A stretch of DNA of 64,000 nucleotides from Micromonospora sonchi (GCF_014646235.1 NZ_BMNB01000006.1:182266-246265), one strand, 5' to 3'. Counted from the first letter of the stretch, positions 9,720 through 18,849 are shown. A program made the numbers and translations. Notes: a model not told the origin generated them from the letters alone.

Positions 9720-10346
9720 TCACCGAGCGCCTGGGCTCGCGCTGCCGCGCCGGCGCCGGAACAGCACCGCTCCGACCACCAGGGCGACCAGCGCCAGGCC
9801 GCCGGCGAGCAGCCCGATCAGCAGGCCGGAGCCACCGGACGAGTCATCGGCGGAGGGGCTGGCGGCAGCGGCGGAGGTCGGCGCGGCGGTCGGGGTCGCG
9901 GGCGTCGTCTCCGCCGACTCGCTCGGCTCGGCGCTCGGGGAGGGCTCGGCGGTGGCGGTGGGGTCGGCGACGGTGAACTTGTACGACCCCTGCACCGGGT
10001 GCCCGTCGAGGGAGACCACCCGGTACGCGACCGTGTAGACGCCGTTGGCCAGCGGTGCGTCGATGGTGATCGTGCTCTTGGTGCCGGAGACGTCCGGCTC
10101 GCTGGTGGCCACCGGCTGCTTGTCGGCGTCGCTGAGCGTGATGGTGGTGAACTTGGGGTTCAGCCTCTCCATGAACTCCAGCGTGACCTTGGTCGGTGCG
10201 GTGTCGAGTTCGGCGTCCTGGGTGGGGGTCGCCTTGCGCAGAACGTTGTGCGCGTACGCGGGGGAGGCGGGTGCGATCAGCAGGGCCGCCGCGGCCAGCG
10301 CGGCGGCGAGTCCGGTGGCGAACGGGCGGCGGAGGTGGCGAAGCAT
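9720..10346 (-). CDS. CopC-domain copper-binding membrane-anchored protein
   Basis: A secreted protein of 208 residues: a signal peptide ending PASPAYA before HNVLRKATP, then a CopC beta-sandwich (residues 35-130) with the N-terminal His and the typical LDGHPVQGSYKFTV, a Ser/Thr/Pro/Ala-rich linker (about 135-175) and a C-terminal helix (LLIGLLAGGLALVALVVGAV) with RRRR as stop-transfer anchor. The mature N-terminal His and the DGH site are the usual Cu(II) ligands of CopC. This form is common in actinobacteria for periplasmic-side copper handling. The ATG at 10346 has GAGGAG ten bases upstream; another ATG three codons earlier is too close to it. A copper ATPase gene lies 3 kb away. Confidence 0.85.
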   Translation of the reverse strand: MLRHLRRPFATGLAAALAAAALLIAPASPAYAHNVLRKATPTQDAELDTAPTKVTLEFMERLNPKFTTITLSDADKQPVATSEPDVSGTKSTITIDAPLANGVYTVAYRVVSLDGHPVQGSYKFTVADPTATAEPSPSAEPSESAETTPATPTAAPTSAAAASPSADDSSGGSGLLIGLLAGGLALVALVVGAVLFRRRRGSASPGAR

Positions 10347-10682
10347 GGGATCCATTCTCCTCGTCAGTCGAACAGTTGCTGCCCGACCCCGGTGGACACG
10401 TACTACCTCTGGAAAACCGATGTCGTGAAGATGGTCGCCCCAACCCGCCCGAAAGTTCCCCCCACCCCGGTAACCCGAGTCACTCCCCCGCACGGCCACC
10501 CTCCGCGATCTTGCACTTTCTGTCCCCGCGAAGCCGAACAAAAGGTGCACAAGGGCGACCGAAAGTGCAAGATCGACGGGGCGGGGAGGGTGGGGGTGGG
10601 GCGTAGGGTGGGCGGCGGCGGAGCTGCTCGGGGGCGGCTCGCTGCGAGCCGCGACGGGCGCGGGCACGGGGAGGACCAACTG
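10347..10682. other. Intergenic region between CopC-like gene and modA
   Basis: This 336-bp divergent region holds three structures: a long inverted repeat (10506-10575), a G-tract run on the plus strand (10578-10612, at least six runs of three to five G separated by one to three bases) that could fold as a G-quadruplex, and an 8-bp hairpin with a 3-base loop at 10634-10652, about 30 bases before the modA ATG. No moco riboswitch was recognised, and no clear -10/-35 promoter could be chosen. Confidence 0.6.
10506..10575. repeat. Perfect 15-bp inverted repeat around a 40-bp loop
   Basis: The left arm cgatcttgcactttc (10506-10520) is the exact reverse complement of the right arm gaaagtgcaagatcg (10561-10575). 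The 40-base interior contains a second related motif, aaaggtgcacaaggg. A perfect 15-bp arm is far beyond chance in an intergenic region. It looks like a small palindromic dispersed element (REP or MITE type); the resemblance to repeats of Micromonospora genomes is from memory only. Confidence 0.75.
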
Positions 10683-11471
10683 ATGAGCGGGGTACGGCTG
10701 CGCACCGCCCTGGCCGCGGTCACCGCGCTCGCGGTGCTGGGCCTGAGCGGGTGCGGCGACGACTCGACCGGCCGGCCCGCCGCTGCCGGCCGCATCGACG
10801 GACAGCTCACCGTGCTCGCCGCCGCGTCGCTGACCGAGTCGTTCACCCGGATCGGTCAGGACTTCGAGACGGCGCACCCGGGCGTGCGGGTGATCCTCAC
10901 CTTCGCCGGCAGCTCCGCCCTGGCCAACCAGATCAACGAGGGCGCACCAGCGGACGTGTTCGCTTCGGCCGCCCCGGCCAACATGGCCGCCGTGATCGAG
11001 GCGGGCAACGGCGACGGCGACCCGGTCACCTTCGCCCGCAACCAGCTCGTCATCGCCGTACCCGAGGGGAATCCGGACGCGGTGACCGGCCTGCACGATC
11101 TGACCAGGCTCGGCGCGAAGGTCGCGCTCTGCGCCGAACAGGTGCCGTGCGGGGCGGTGGCGTGCAGGGCGCTGGACGCCGCCGGTGTGGCGCTCACCCC
11201 GGTCACCCTCGAGCGGGACGTCAAGGCGGCGCTGGCCAAGGTACGGCTGGGCGAGGTCGACGCCGCGCTGGTCTACCGCACCGATGTCCGGGCCGCCGCC
11301 GAAGACGTCGACGGGATCGAGTTCCCCGAGTCGGCCGAGGCGATCAACGAGTACCCGATCGTCGTGCTGAAGGACACGGCCAACCGGCCCACCGCCCGGG
11401 CGTTCGTCGAGTACGTCCGCTCCGACGCCGGCCGCGGCGTGCTCACCGCGGCCGGGTTCCAGGCGCCGTAG
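10683..11471 (+). CDS. modA: Molybdate ABC transporter substrate-binding lipoprotein
   Basis: A 262-residue lipoprotein: signal with lipobox LGLSGC (Cys about residue 22), then the two-lobe ModA fold. It carries the family motifs LTVLAAASLTESF (residues 41-53), FAGSSALANQI, GAPADVFASA, ALVYRTDV and AINEYPIVVL, whose Ser and Thr residues bind molybdate or tungstate outside the membrane. It hands the anion to the permease for molybdenum cofactor synthesis. ATG at 10683 has GGGGAGGA eight bases before it. modB starts three bases after its stop. Confidence 0.93.
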   Translation: MSGVRLRTALAAVTALAVLGLSGCGDDSTGRPAAAGRIDGQLTVLAAASLTESFTRIGQDFETAHPGVRVILTFAGSSALANQINEGAPADVFASAAPANMAAVIEAGNGDGDPVTFARNQLVIAVPEGNPDAVTGLHDLTRLGAKVALCAEQVPCGAVACRALDAAGVALTPVTLERDVKAALAKVRLGEVDAALVYRTDVRAAAEDVDGIEFPESAEAINEYPIVVLKDTANRPTARAFVEYVRSDAGRGVLTAAGFQAP

Positions 11472-11474
11472 CCG

Positions 11475-12329
11475 GTGTCCCGCCTCGACAACGAGGTGGC
11501 GCGGCCCGGCACGCTCGCGCCACCGACTCCCACCCGACACGCCACCCGACGCATTGGCCGGACGCCGATGGCGCTGCTGCTGCCCGCCGCGCTCGGGCTG
11601 CTCTTCCTCGTGCTGCCGCTGGTAGGACTGCTCGCCCGGGCTCCGTGGAGCACGCTGCCGCAGCGGCTCACCGAACCGGCCGTGCTCACCGCGCTGCGGC
11701 TGTCGATGCAGACCGCCACCCTGGCCACCCTGCTCTGCCTGGCCCTCGGCGTACCCCTGGCCTGGTTGCTGGCCCGCGTCCGGTTCCCCGGCCGCCGGGT
11801 GGTACGCGCCCTGGTCACCGTGCCGCTCGTGCTGCCGCCGGTGGTCGGCGGCGTGGCCCTGCTGCTGGTCTTCGGTCGTCGCGGGCTGGTCGGCTCCTGG
11901 CTCGACGCGACGTTCGGCATCACCCTGCCGTTCACCACCACCGCGGTGGTGCTCGCCGAGGCGTTCGTCGCCATGCCGTTCCTGATCATCGCCGTGGAGG
12001 GGGCGCTGCGGGGCGCCGACACCCGCTACGAGGAGGCCGCGGCCACCCTCGGTGCCGGCCGGTGGACCACCTTCACCCACGTCACGCTGCCGCTCGTGGC
12101 ACCCGGGGTGGCCGCCGGAGCCGTGCTCTGCTGGGCCCGCGCGCTCGGCGAGTTCGGTGCCACCATCACTTTCGCCGGCAACTACCCCGGCCGTACGCAG
12201 ACCATGCCGGTGGCCGTCTACCTCGCCCTGGAGACCGACCTGGAGGCCGCGATCGTGCTCAGCCTCATTCTGCTCACCGTCTCCGTGGTGATCCTCGCCA
12301 GCCTCCGCGACCGCTGGACCGGCCGATGA
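11475..12329 (+). CDS. modB: Molybdate ABC transporter permease
   Basis: A 284-residue membrane protein of the ModB/CysT permease family with five to six helices. It shows LPLVLPPVVGGVALLLVFG and the cytoplasmic EAA loop EEAAATLGAGRWTTFTHVTLPL, which docks on the ATPase. It forms the homodimeric channel for molybdate. The GTG start lies three bases after the modA stop. Its end overlaps modC by 4 nt (ATGA), so the three genes are one operon. Confidence 0.93.
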   Translation: MSRLDNEVARPGTLAPPTPTRHATRRIGRTPMALLLPAALGLLFLVLPLVGLLARAPWSTLPQRLTEPAVLTALRLSMQTATLATLLCLALGVPLAWLLARVRFPGRRVVRALVTVPLVLPPVVGGVALLLVFGRRGLVGSWLDATFGITLPFTTTAVVLAEAFVAMPFLIIAVEGALRGADTRYEEAAATLGAGRWTTFTHVTLPLVAPGVAAGAVLCWARALGEFGATITFAGNYPGRTQTMPVAVYLALETDLEAAIVLSLILLTVSVVILASLRDRWTGR

Positions 12330-13396
12330 CCGCCGCCGGGCCGCTGCTCGACGCCCACCTGGTGGTGGACCGGGGCGGCTTCCTGCTCGACCTGCCGCTG
12401 ACCATCGGTCCGGGCGAGGTCGTCGCGCTGCTCGGGCCCAACGGTGCCGGCAAGACCACCGCCCTGCGTGCGCTGGCCGGCCTGCTTCCGCTCTCGGCCG
12501 GGCACCTCACCCTGGCCGGGCGCGAGCTGGACCACCCCGGCCGCCGGACGTGGACCCCCACCGAGCACCGCCCGATCGGCGTGGTGTTCCAGGAGTACCT
12601 CCTCTTTCCGCACCTCAGCGCGCTGGACAACGTGGCCTTCGGTCCGCGTCGACGCGGCCTCGACCGGCAGCAGGCCCGGCAGCGGGCGGCCGACTGGCTC
12701 GGCCGGATGGGGCTGACCGAGCATGCCCGCCGCAAGCCCCGGCAGCTCTCCGGCGGGCAGGCCCAGCGGGTCGCCCTGGCCCGCGCTCTCGCTGTCGAGC
12801 CGGCGCTGCTGCTGCTCGACGAGCCGCTGGCCGCCCTCGACGCGCGTACCCGCCTGGACACCCGGGCCCAACTGCACCAGCACCTCACCGCTCATCCCGG
12901 TGCCACCCTGCTGGTCACCCACGACCCGCTCGACGCCCTGGTGCTCGCCGACCGGCTCGTCATCATCGAGGACGGTCTCGTGGTCCAGGCGGGCACCGCC
13001 GCCACCATCACCGCCCAACCCCGCACCGACTACGTGGCCCGGCTGGTCGGGCTCAACCTCTACCGGGGCCGGGCGAGCGGGCAGCGGATCCGGCTCACCG
13101 ACGGCTTCGGGCTCACCACCGGTGACCGGCACGACGGCGAGGTCTTCGTGGCCTTCCCGCCCTCGGCCGTGGCCCTGCACCCGGGGCAGCCCGACGGCAG
13201 TCCCCGCAACACCTGGCCGGCCACCATCACCGGGGTGCAACGGCACGGCGACAACCTGCGGATCCAGCTCACCGGCCCGATCGAGGTGGCCGCCGACGTC
13301 ACCCCGGCCGCCGCTGCCCAGCTGCGGCTGGCTCCCGGGCAACCGGTCTGGGCCGCGGTCAAGGCCGCCGAGACCCGCGCCTATCCCGCCGCATAG
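12326..13396 (+). CDS. modC: Molybdate ABC transporter ATP-binding protein with TOBE domain
   Basis: A 356-residue ATPase energising ModB. Walker A is GPNGAGKTT (residues 34-42), followed by Q-loop FQEYLLFPHL, signature LSGGQAQRVALARA, Walker B LLLLDEPLAALD and the switch His in VTHDPLDAL. The C-terminal about 75 residues (WPATITGVQRHGDNLRIQL onward) form a TOBE/Mop-like domain that can bind oxyanion and limit transport. ATG overlaps the modB stop. No modE regulator gene is next to the operon. Confidence 0.93.
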   Translation: MTAAGPLLDAHLVVDRGGFLLDLPLTIGPGEVVALLGPNGAGKTTALRALAGLLPLSAGHLTLAGRELDHPGRRTWTPTEHRPIGVVFQEYLLFPHLSALDNVAFGPRRRGLDRQQARQRAADWLGRMGLTEHARRKPRQLSGGQAQRVALARALAVEPALLLLDEPLAALDARTRLDTRAQLHQHLTAHPGATLLVTHDPLDALVLADRLVIIEDGLVVQAGTAATITAQPRTDYVARLVGLNLYRGRASGQRIRLTDGFGLTTGDRHDGEVFVAFPPSAVALHPGQPDGSPRNTWPATITGVQRHGDNLRIQLTGPIEVAADVTPAAAAQLRLAPGQPVWAAVKAAETRAYPAA

Positions 13397-13415
13397 CGTC
13401 CGCCCGCGAAGATCC

Positions 13416-15452
13416 TCAGCCCGGTGGGCGCAGCTGGACCCGGCGCAGCAACTGGGCGTTGAGCGCGACGACGATGGTGGAGGCCGACATCAGCACCGCG
13501 GCGACGGCCGGGCTCAGCGTCACCCCGGCCCAGGCCAGGACACCGGCGGCGAGCGGCAGGGCGACCACGTTGTAGCCGGCGGCCCAGGTCAGGTTCTGGA
13601 TCATCTTCCGGTACGCGGCCCGGGACAGCCGGATCACCCCGGTGACGCCGCGCGGGTCGGAGGAGGCGAGCACCACTCCGGCGGACTCGATGGCCACGTC
13701 GGTGCCCGCGCCGATCGCGATGCCGACGTTCGCGCGGGCCAGGGCGGGAGCGTCGTTGACCCCGTCACCCACCATCGCCACCCGCAGTCCCCGGCGTTGC
13801 AGGTCCGCCACCGCGTCGTCCTTGTCCGCCGGCAGCACCTCGGCGAGGACCTCGTCCTCGCCGGGTCGGAACCCCAGATCGGCGGCGACCGCCTCGGCGA
13901 CCGGTCGCGCGTCCCCGGTGATCATGACGATCTTGCGTACGCCCTGCTTCCGCAGGTCGGCGATGGCCTGGCGGGCCTCCGGTCGTACCTCGTCCTCAAG
14001 TGCGAGCGCACCGAGCACGTCGGCCCGGCCGTCGTCCGGGCGCAGCAGGTACAGCACTGCGGCGCCCCGTCGGGACCAGTCGTCCCGTTGGCCGGCGAGG
14101 TCGTCGGGGACGGTGGCGTCGAACTCCCGCAGCAGCGCCGGGCCGCCGACCGCGTAGCCGGTCCCGTCGACCTCGGCGCGTACCCCACGACCGGGCAGCG
14201 CCTGGAAGCCCGTCGCGGTCTGCCGCAGACCCCGCTCGGCGGCGACGGCGACGATTGCCCGAGCCAGTGGGTGTTCGCTGTCGGCCTCCACCGCAGCGGC
14301 GACGGCGAGCACCTCCGCCTCGCTGCCGCTGCCGGTGGCGGCGACGCCGGTGACGACGTGCTCGCCCCGGGTCAGGGTGCCGGTCTTGTCGAACAGCACG
14401 GTGTCCACGGTGCGCATCCGCTCCAGTGCCAGCCGGTCCTTGACCAGGATGCCGTCCTTCGCGGCCACCGCCGTGGAGAGGGCGATCACCAGCGGGATGG
14501 CCAGGCCGAGCGCGTGCGGGCAGGCGATGACCAGCACGGTCACGGTGCGGACGACCGCCCCGCCCAGGTTGCCGAGCACCGTCCACACGACGAGCGTGAC
14601 CACCGCGGTGCCGGTGGCGATGTAGAACAACCAGGCCGCGAACCGGTCGGCCAACAGCTGCGCGCGACCGCTGGACCGCTGCGCCTGCGTCACCAACCGG
14701 GCAATGCCGGCCAGTGCGGTGTCCTCGCCCACCGCGTCGATCCGGACCCGGAGCGCCGCGTCCGTGGCCACCGTACCGGCCACCACCCGATCGCCGGTCG
14801 ACCGGGACATCGGTCTCGACTCGCCCGTGATCATCGACTCGTCCAGTTCGGCCTGGCCGTCGACGATCCGCCCGTCCGCCGGCACCCGCCCACCCGGGCG
14901 CACCAGGACCAGGTCACCGACGTGCAAGTCGGCCACCGGGACCCGCCCGGGCTGGCCCTCCGGGTCCAGCCGTTCCGCGTCGTCGGGCAGGAGCGCGGCC
15001 AACGCCGACAGGGCGCTCTGGGCCTGTCCGATCGCCTTCATCTCCTGCCAGTGCCCGAGCAGCATGATCGTGACCAGGGCGGCCAGTTCCCACCAGAAGT
15101 CCAGGTCGAACGCGCCGAGCGCGGTGGCCAGCGACGCCACGTAGGCCACGCTGATCGCCATCGCGATCAGCAGCATCATGCCCGGCGCGCGATCCCGGAC
15201 CTCGCGCGCCGCGCCCTGGAGGAACGGCCACCCGCCGTACCCGAAAACCACCGTGCCCAGCACCGGACCGACGAGGTCGATCCCGGGAAACTCCAGCCGG
15301 TAGCCGAACCAGCCCATCACCATGTGGCTGGTGACCACGATCGGCAGGGTCAGGGCCAGACTCAGCCAGAACTTGCGGCGGAACGCCTCCGGATCGTGCC
15401 CCGCATGCTTGTCACGCCCTCCATGCCCATGGCCTCCGTGCCCCCCGTGCAT
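13416..15452 (-). CDS. Heavy-metal P1B-type ATPase, CopB (CPH) group
   Basis: A 678-residue copper-type export pump. The N terminus is histidine and glycine rich (MHGGHGGHGHGGRDKHAGHD), typical of the CopB subgroup, which replaces the Cys-rich metal domain. Seen: TGES at 209-212, the metal-site motif CPH at 311-313 in the sixth helix (P1B-3, Cu2+ or Ag+), DKTGT with Asp355, TGDARP and [10 protein letters not shown]. It moves copper from cytoplasm to outside. I chose the ATG at 15452, preceded by GAGGGGG, since it starts the His-rich domain; the open frame upstream has no such character. It fits functionally with the CopC-like gene at 9.7-10.3 kb. Confidence 0.9.
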   Translation of the reverse strand: MHGGHGGHGHGGRDKHAGHDPEAFRRKFWLSLALTLPIVVTSHMVMGWFGYRLEFPGIDLVGPVLGTVVFGYGGWPFLQGAAREVRDRAPGMMLLIAMAISVAYVASLATALGAFDLDFWWELAALVTIMLLGHWQEMKAIGQAQSALSALAALLPDDAERLDPEGQPGRVPVADLHVGDLVLVRPGGRVPADGRIVDGQAELDESMITGESRPMSRSTGDRVVAGTVATDAALRVRIDAVGEDTALAGIARLVTQAQRSSGRAQLLADRFAAWLFYIATGTAVVTLVVWTVLGNLGGAVVRTVTVLVIACPHALGLAIPLVIALSTAVAAKDGILVKDRLALERMRTVDTVLFDKTGTLTRGEHVVTGVAATGSGSEAEVLAVAAAVEADSEHPLARAIVAVAAERGLRQTATGFQALPGRGVRAEVDGTGYAVGGPALLREFDATVPDDLAGQRDDWSRRGAAVLYLLRPDDGRADVLGALALEDEVRPEARQAIADLRKQGVRKIVMITGDARPVAEAVAADLGFRPGEDEVLAEVLPADKDDAVADLQRRGLRVAMVGDGVNDAPALARANVGIAIGAGTDVAIESAGVVLASSDPRGVTGVIRLSRAAYRKMIQNLTWAAGYNVVALPLAAGVLAWAGVTLSPAVAAVLMSASTIVVALNAQLLRRVQLRPPG

Positions 15453-15839
15453 CTCATCGCCCCCTCGGCCACATGCAGATGTTGGTACGGAGGCACCCTC
15501 TCCGGGGTGCTTTCGCGCCAAAGATATCGACGCGGCCGGGATCCGGCGGTGTGGGGGGAGCGACGTTCACGTCGGACGGGAAGGGGCGGGTCCGGGCATC
15601 GCCTGTCCGGATATTAATGTATGACAATCGGCGTCGCGGACGTCGCGATCGTGCACTCAAGTATCCTCCGACCCGTTAATCACCTTCCGGAAGGGGGATC
15701 ATGATCCTGCGGGGCCTCATGGTCATGGTAGGAATGCGCTTCGACGTGGGCGTGTCGCCCACACTCCACCATGTACCCGACACGCGTGTCGGGTCCTGCC
15801 GCGATCAACATCGATGATGCAAGGGGGCGGAGTAAGCCA
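15453..15839. other. Divergent intergenic region rich in palindromes
   Basis: This 387-bp region separates the copper ATPase and the histidine-kinase operon. An AT-richer patch at 15611-15635 (ggatattaatgtatgacaat) is the best promoter candidate. Two adjacent 12-bp perfect palindromes lie at 15683-15694 (ccttccggaagg) and 15696-15707 (ggatcatgatcc), a 6-bp hairpin with a 5-base loop at 15746-15762, and a 20-bp perfect palindrome at 15775-15794. Several short open frames here look like chance. Confidence 0.55.
15775..15794. promoter_or_regulatory. 20-bp perfect palindrome upstream of histidine kinase
   Basis: The sequence acccgacacgcgtgtcgggt is a perfect 20-bp inverted repeat with no spacer. 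It ends 45 bases before the chosen GTG of the kinase gene. It could be an operator for a dimeric regulator or a stable hairpin in the leader transcript; sequence alone does not decide. Confidence 0.5.
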
Positions 15840-18398
15840 GTGATACGTGCGGTAGCGGCAGGTGCAGTGCGCACACACGCCGAAGCGCGCCGGGGGTGGC
15901 TCGCCCGTGGCAGCATCGTTCGCCTGCTGCGACTACTGGTTGCGGTGCCATTGGTCGCTGTCATCGCCTTCGCCGGCCTGGCCCTGCAGGGGACGGTCCG
16001 CCAGGTGATGACCGCGGACACCGTGCACGACCTGGTCAGGCTCTCCACGCAGGCGGGCGCGCTGGCCCGTGCGCTTCAGGCCGAGCGGGTGATCGCCGCG
16101 GTCGAGCTGACCACCCGGAGCCAGGCAGCCAGCGCCCGCTTCGACGAGCAGGTGGCGCGGACGGACACGGAGATCGCCGAGTTCCGGCGGGGGCGTGCGG
16201 AGGTGACGGCCAACATTCCCGCCCTGCAACGGGTCGACGCCGGGCTGACCGCGCTGAGCACCCTGCGCGAGCAGGTGCGCTCCAGCCCACGCGCCACGCT
16301 CTCCGCGGTCGCCTTCAGCTACCGCATCCTCGTCGCCGACCTGCTCGCCTTCCGCGCGTCCGTGGCCACCGACACCTCGACCCGAATCGCCGACGACGTC
16401 CGGGCCGGGGTCGCGGTGTCGGAGGCGGGTGAGGCGATCGGCCAGCTCCAGGTCATCGTGCTGCGTAGCCTCGCCGGCGGCGAGCTGACCCCGGCCGGGC
16501 AGCAGGAGATCGTCGGCGCGCAGGCCCGCTTCGCCGAGGCCAGCAACGCGTTCCTGTCCCTCGCCGAGCCCAGGTGGGTGGCGAACTGGGAGCAGATCGG
16601 CACCGACCAGCAGGTGGTCGCCGCGCAGCGGCTTCAGGACCAGGTGGGCCGGACACTGCCCGGCGACCGACTGACGGCCGACGCGAACGCCTGGGTCGAG
16701 GCCACCGACGGCTGGATCAGCCGGATGTTCCAGATCCAGGGCGAGGTGGACCGCGCGGTGGCCGACCGGGTGGCGGCCGAGCGCGGAGAACTCCTCCGCG
16801 ACGCGCTGTTGCAGAGCGTCGGCATTCTCGTCGTGCTGGTGATCACCGCCGTACTCACCGCTGTGGTGGCCCGGCGGATCACCCGCCGCCTGCGGTCCCT
16901 GCGCAACACGGTGACCAAGGTGGCGTACGACCGGCTGCCCGCCGTGGTCCGTGAGCTCAACGCGGCCCCGCCCGGCACCGTGCGGCCGAACGAGGTGGCC
17001 GACCACTCGGTGTCGGAGTTCCAGATCACCGGTAACGACGAGATCGCCGAGGTGGCGACCGCGACCCGGGCGCTGCACCGGGAGGCGGTCCGGATCGCCG
17101 GCGAGCAGGCGGTGATGCGGGCCAACATCTCCGAGATCTTCGTGCACCTGTCCCGCCGCGAGCAGCGACTGGTCGACGCGATGCTCGCCCAGGTCGACCT
17201 GGTGGAGCGCGACGAGGCCGACCCGGAGCGGCTCCAGCAGCTGTACCAGCTGGACCACCTCGCCACCCGGATGGCCCGGATCAACCAGAGCCTGCTGGTG
17301 CTCGGCGGTTCCGGTATCTCCCGGGTACGCCAGGAACCGGTCCCGCTGGACCACGTGATCCAGGCCGCGCTCTCCCAGATCGAGCACTACACCCGGGTTC
17401 GGATCGGCAGCGTCGACCGGGAGCTGTGCATCGCCGGCCCCGCGGTGGACGAGACCGTGCACCTGCTCGCCGAGCTGTTGGACAACGCGACCGGGTACTC
17501 CCCACCGGAGAGCGAGGTGCTGGTCACCGGGCACGCGCTCTCCGACCGGGCCATCGTGCAGGTGGTGGACCAGGGCGTCGGGCTCTCCACCCAGCGGTGC
17601 GACCAGCTCAACGCGGCGCTCGCCAACCCGGCGTCGGTCGACGTGTCGGGAGTGCGGGCGATGGGCCTCACCGTGGTCGCCCGGCTCGCCGCCCGGCACG
17701 GTGTCGGGGTCGAGCTACGCCCCGGACCGACGCGCGGCACGGTGGCCGAGATCGCGATGCCCGCGGTGATCGTCGTACGCCGACCGGTCCAGCGCCCGGA
17801 GCCGGTGGATGTCCCGGTGGGCCCGGCGCGATCGTCCGCTGTTGGCGTGCAACCGGTCACGCCCACCGCCCCCCGTGCCGGCACCCCCGTGGCCGGCGTC
17901 GGTCAGGCCATGCCCGGCACCGCGCGGGTTCCCGCCGGGGCCGGCGTCGGTCAGGCCATGTCCGACACCGCACTGCTTCCCGTCGTGTCCCGGCCGGCCG
18001 GTGCCGGGCAGGCTGTGGCACCCGCCAGCCCCCCTCCGGCGCGCGCCACACCCGCCCCGCTGTTCCAGCCGACGGCCGGGACCGCCGCGGCGTCGTCGGA
18101 CCAACGCGCGGTGAACGGCTGGTTCAAGACCGCGTTGGACGGCGACTCGGTGGCGATCACCTGGCCGGTCGATGCCGGCGAGAAGTGGGCAGCCGCCACG
18201 ATGGCACTGCCGACCCAGGCCCCACCGTCGTCCACCCAGGTCGGGTTGCCGCGTCGCGTACCGCAGCCGCACCTGATCCCCGACGCCCGGAAACCGGCTG
18301 CCGACGCGCCGCGCAAGCTCGACCCGTCCGCCGTGGCGGCGGCGATGTCGGCCTATGCCAAGGGTGTCGCCGGGCGCCGGGCCCCCGCCGCCTCCTGA
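15840..18398 (+). CDS. NIT-domain sensor histidine kinase-like protein (CvnA type)
   Basis: An 852-residue membrane protein: TM1 (about residues 29-49), an extracellular nitrate/nitrite-sensing-type helical domain (55-315), TM2 (about 322-344), a HAMP-like linker, a dimerisation segment with LDHLATRMARINQSLL, and an HATPase_c domain (N box LLAELLDNATGYSPPE near 540-556, G1 DQGVGL, G2 MGLTVVARL). The C-terminal about 200 residues are Ala/Pro-rich and low complexity, with a 20-bp direct repeat (ccggcgtcggtcaggccatg, 48-bp period, from 17893). This is the layout of the first protein of Streptomyces conservons. The GTG at 15840 is chosen because AAGGGGGCGGAG lies just upstream. The roadblock gene follows after 46 bases. 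Confidence 0.85.
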   Translation: MIRAVAAGAVRTHAEARRGWLARGSIVRLLRLLVAVPLVAVIAFAGLALQGTVRQVMTADTVHDLVRLSTQAGALARALQAERVIAAVELTTRSQAASARFDEQVARTDTEIAEFRRGRAEVTANIPALQRVDAGLTALSTLREQVRSSPRATLSAVAFSYRILVADLLAFRASVATDTSTRIADDVRAGVAVSEAGEAIGQLQVIVLRSLAGGELTPAGQQEIVGAQARFAEASNAFLSLAEPRWVANWEQIGTDQQVVAAQRLQDQVGRTLPGDRLTADANAWVEATDGWISRMFQIQGEVDRAVADRVAAERGELLRDALLQSVGILVVLVITAVLTAVVARRITRRLRSLRNTVTKVAYDRLPAVVRELNAAPPGTVRPNEVADHSVSEFQITGNDEIAEVATATRALHREAVRIAGEQAVMRANISEIFVHLSRREQRLVDAMLAQVDLVERDEADPERLQQLYQLDHLATRMARINQSLLVLGGSGISRVRQEPVPLDHVIQAALSQIEHYTRVRIGSVDRELCIAGPAVDETVHLLAELLDNATGYSPPESEVLVTGHALSDRAIVQVVDQGVGLSTQRCDQLNAALANPASVDVSGVRAMGLTVVARLAARHGVGVELRPGPTRGTVAEIAMPAVIVVRRPVQRPEPVDVPVGPARSSAVGVQPVTPTAPRAGTPVAGVGQAMPGTARVPAGAGVGQAMSDTALLPVVSRPAGAGQAVAPASPPPARATPAPLFQPTAGTAAASSDQRAVNGWFKTALDGDSVAITWPVDAGEKWAAATMALPTQAPPSSTQVGLPRRVPQPHLIPDARKPAADAPRKLDPSAVAAAMSAYAKGVAGRRAPAAS

Positions 18399-18444
18399 CG
18401 CCGAATCCCAACCCCCTCACTCCCCCCTCACCTGGAGCGACGCC

Positions 18445-18849
18445 GTGACGAGCCCGAACGACCTGAGCTGGCTGCTGCAGAATTTTGTCGGCCGTACCCC
18501 CGAGGTCAGCCACGCCCTCGCCATCTCGACCGACGGGCTGGTCCTGGCGCACAACCACGGCCTGCCCCGGGACCGGGCGGACCAGCTCGCCGCCACCGGA
18601 AGCGGACTCATCGCCCTGCTCGTCGGGGCCGCCCGGTTCTTCGAGGCCGGCTCGGTGATCTCCAACGTGACTCAGATGGAGGGGGGCTTCATGTTCTGCA
18701 TGGCGTTCAGCGACGGGGCGTCCCTGCTCGTGCTGGCCTCACCCGCCTGCGACGTCGGTCAGGTCTCGTACGAGATGACCGACCTGGCGAACCGGATGGG
18801 TGAGGCGCTCACCCCGGCGGTGCGCTCCCAGCTGCTGGGGATGCTGTGA
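18445..18849 (+). CDS. Roadblock/LC7 domain protein (CvnB/MglB-like)
   Basis: A 134-residue cytoplasmic protein that is one roadblock/LC7 domain: SWLLQNFVGRTPEVSHALAI, STDGLVLA, then ARFFEAGSVISNVTQMEGGFMF and a C-terminal helix. Such proteins dimerise and regulate small Ras-like GTPases or signal from a membrane kinase-like protein. In conservons it is followed by a DUF742 protein and a GTPase; here neither follows. The GTG at 18445 has GGAG seven bases upstream. The stop overlaps the GTG of the next gene (GTGA). Confidence 0.9.
   Translation: MTSPNDLSWLLQNFVGRTPEVSHALAISTDGLVLAHNHGLPRDRADQLAATGSGLIALLVGAARFFEAGSVISNVTQMEGGFMFCMAFSDGASLLVLASPACDVGQVSYEMTDLANRMGEALTPAVRSQLLGML

Noticed and set aside
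10751..12300. Second gene upstream of and in frame with modC, overlapping modA
   Set aside because: The frame overlaps modA and modB fully, is Arg-rich and has no motifs until the modC ATG at 12326.
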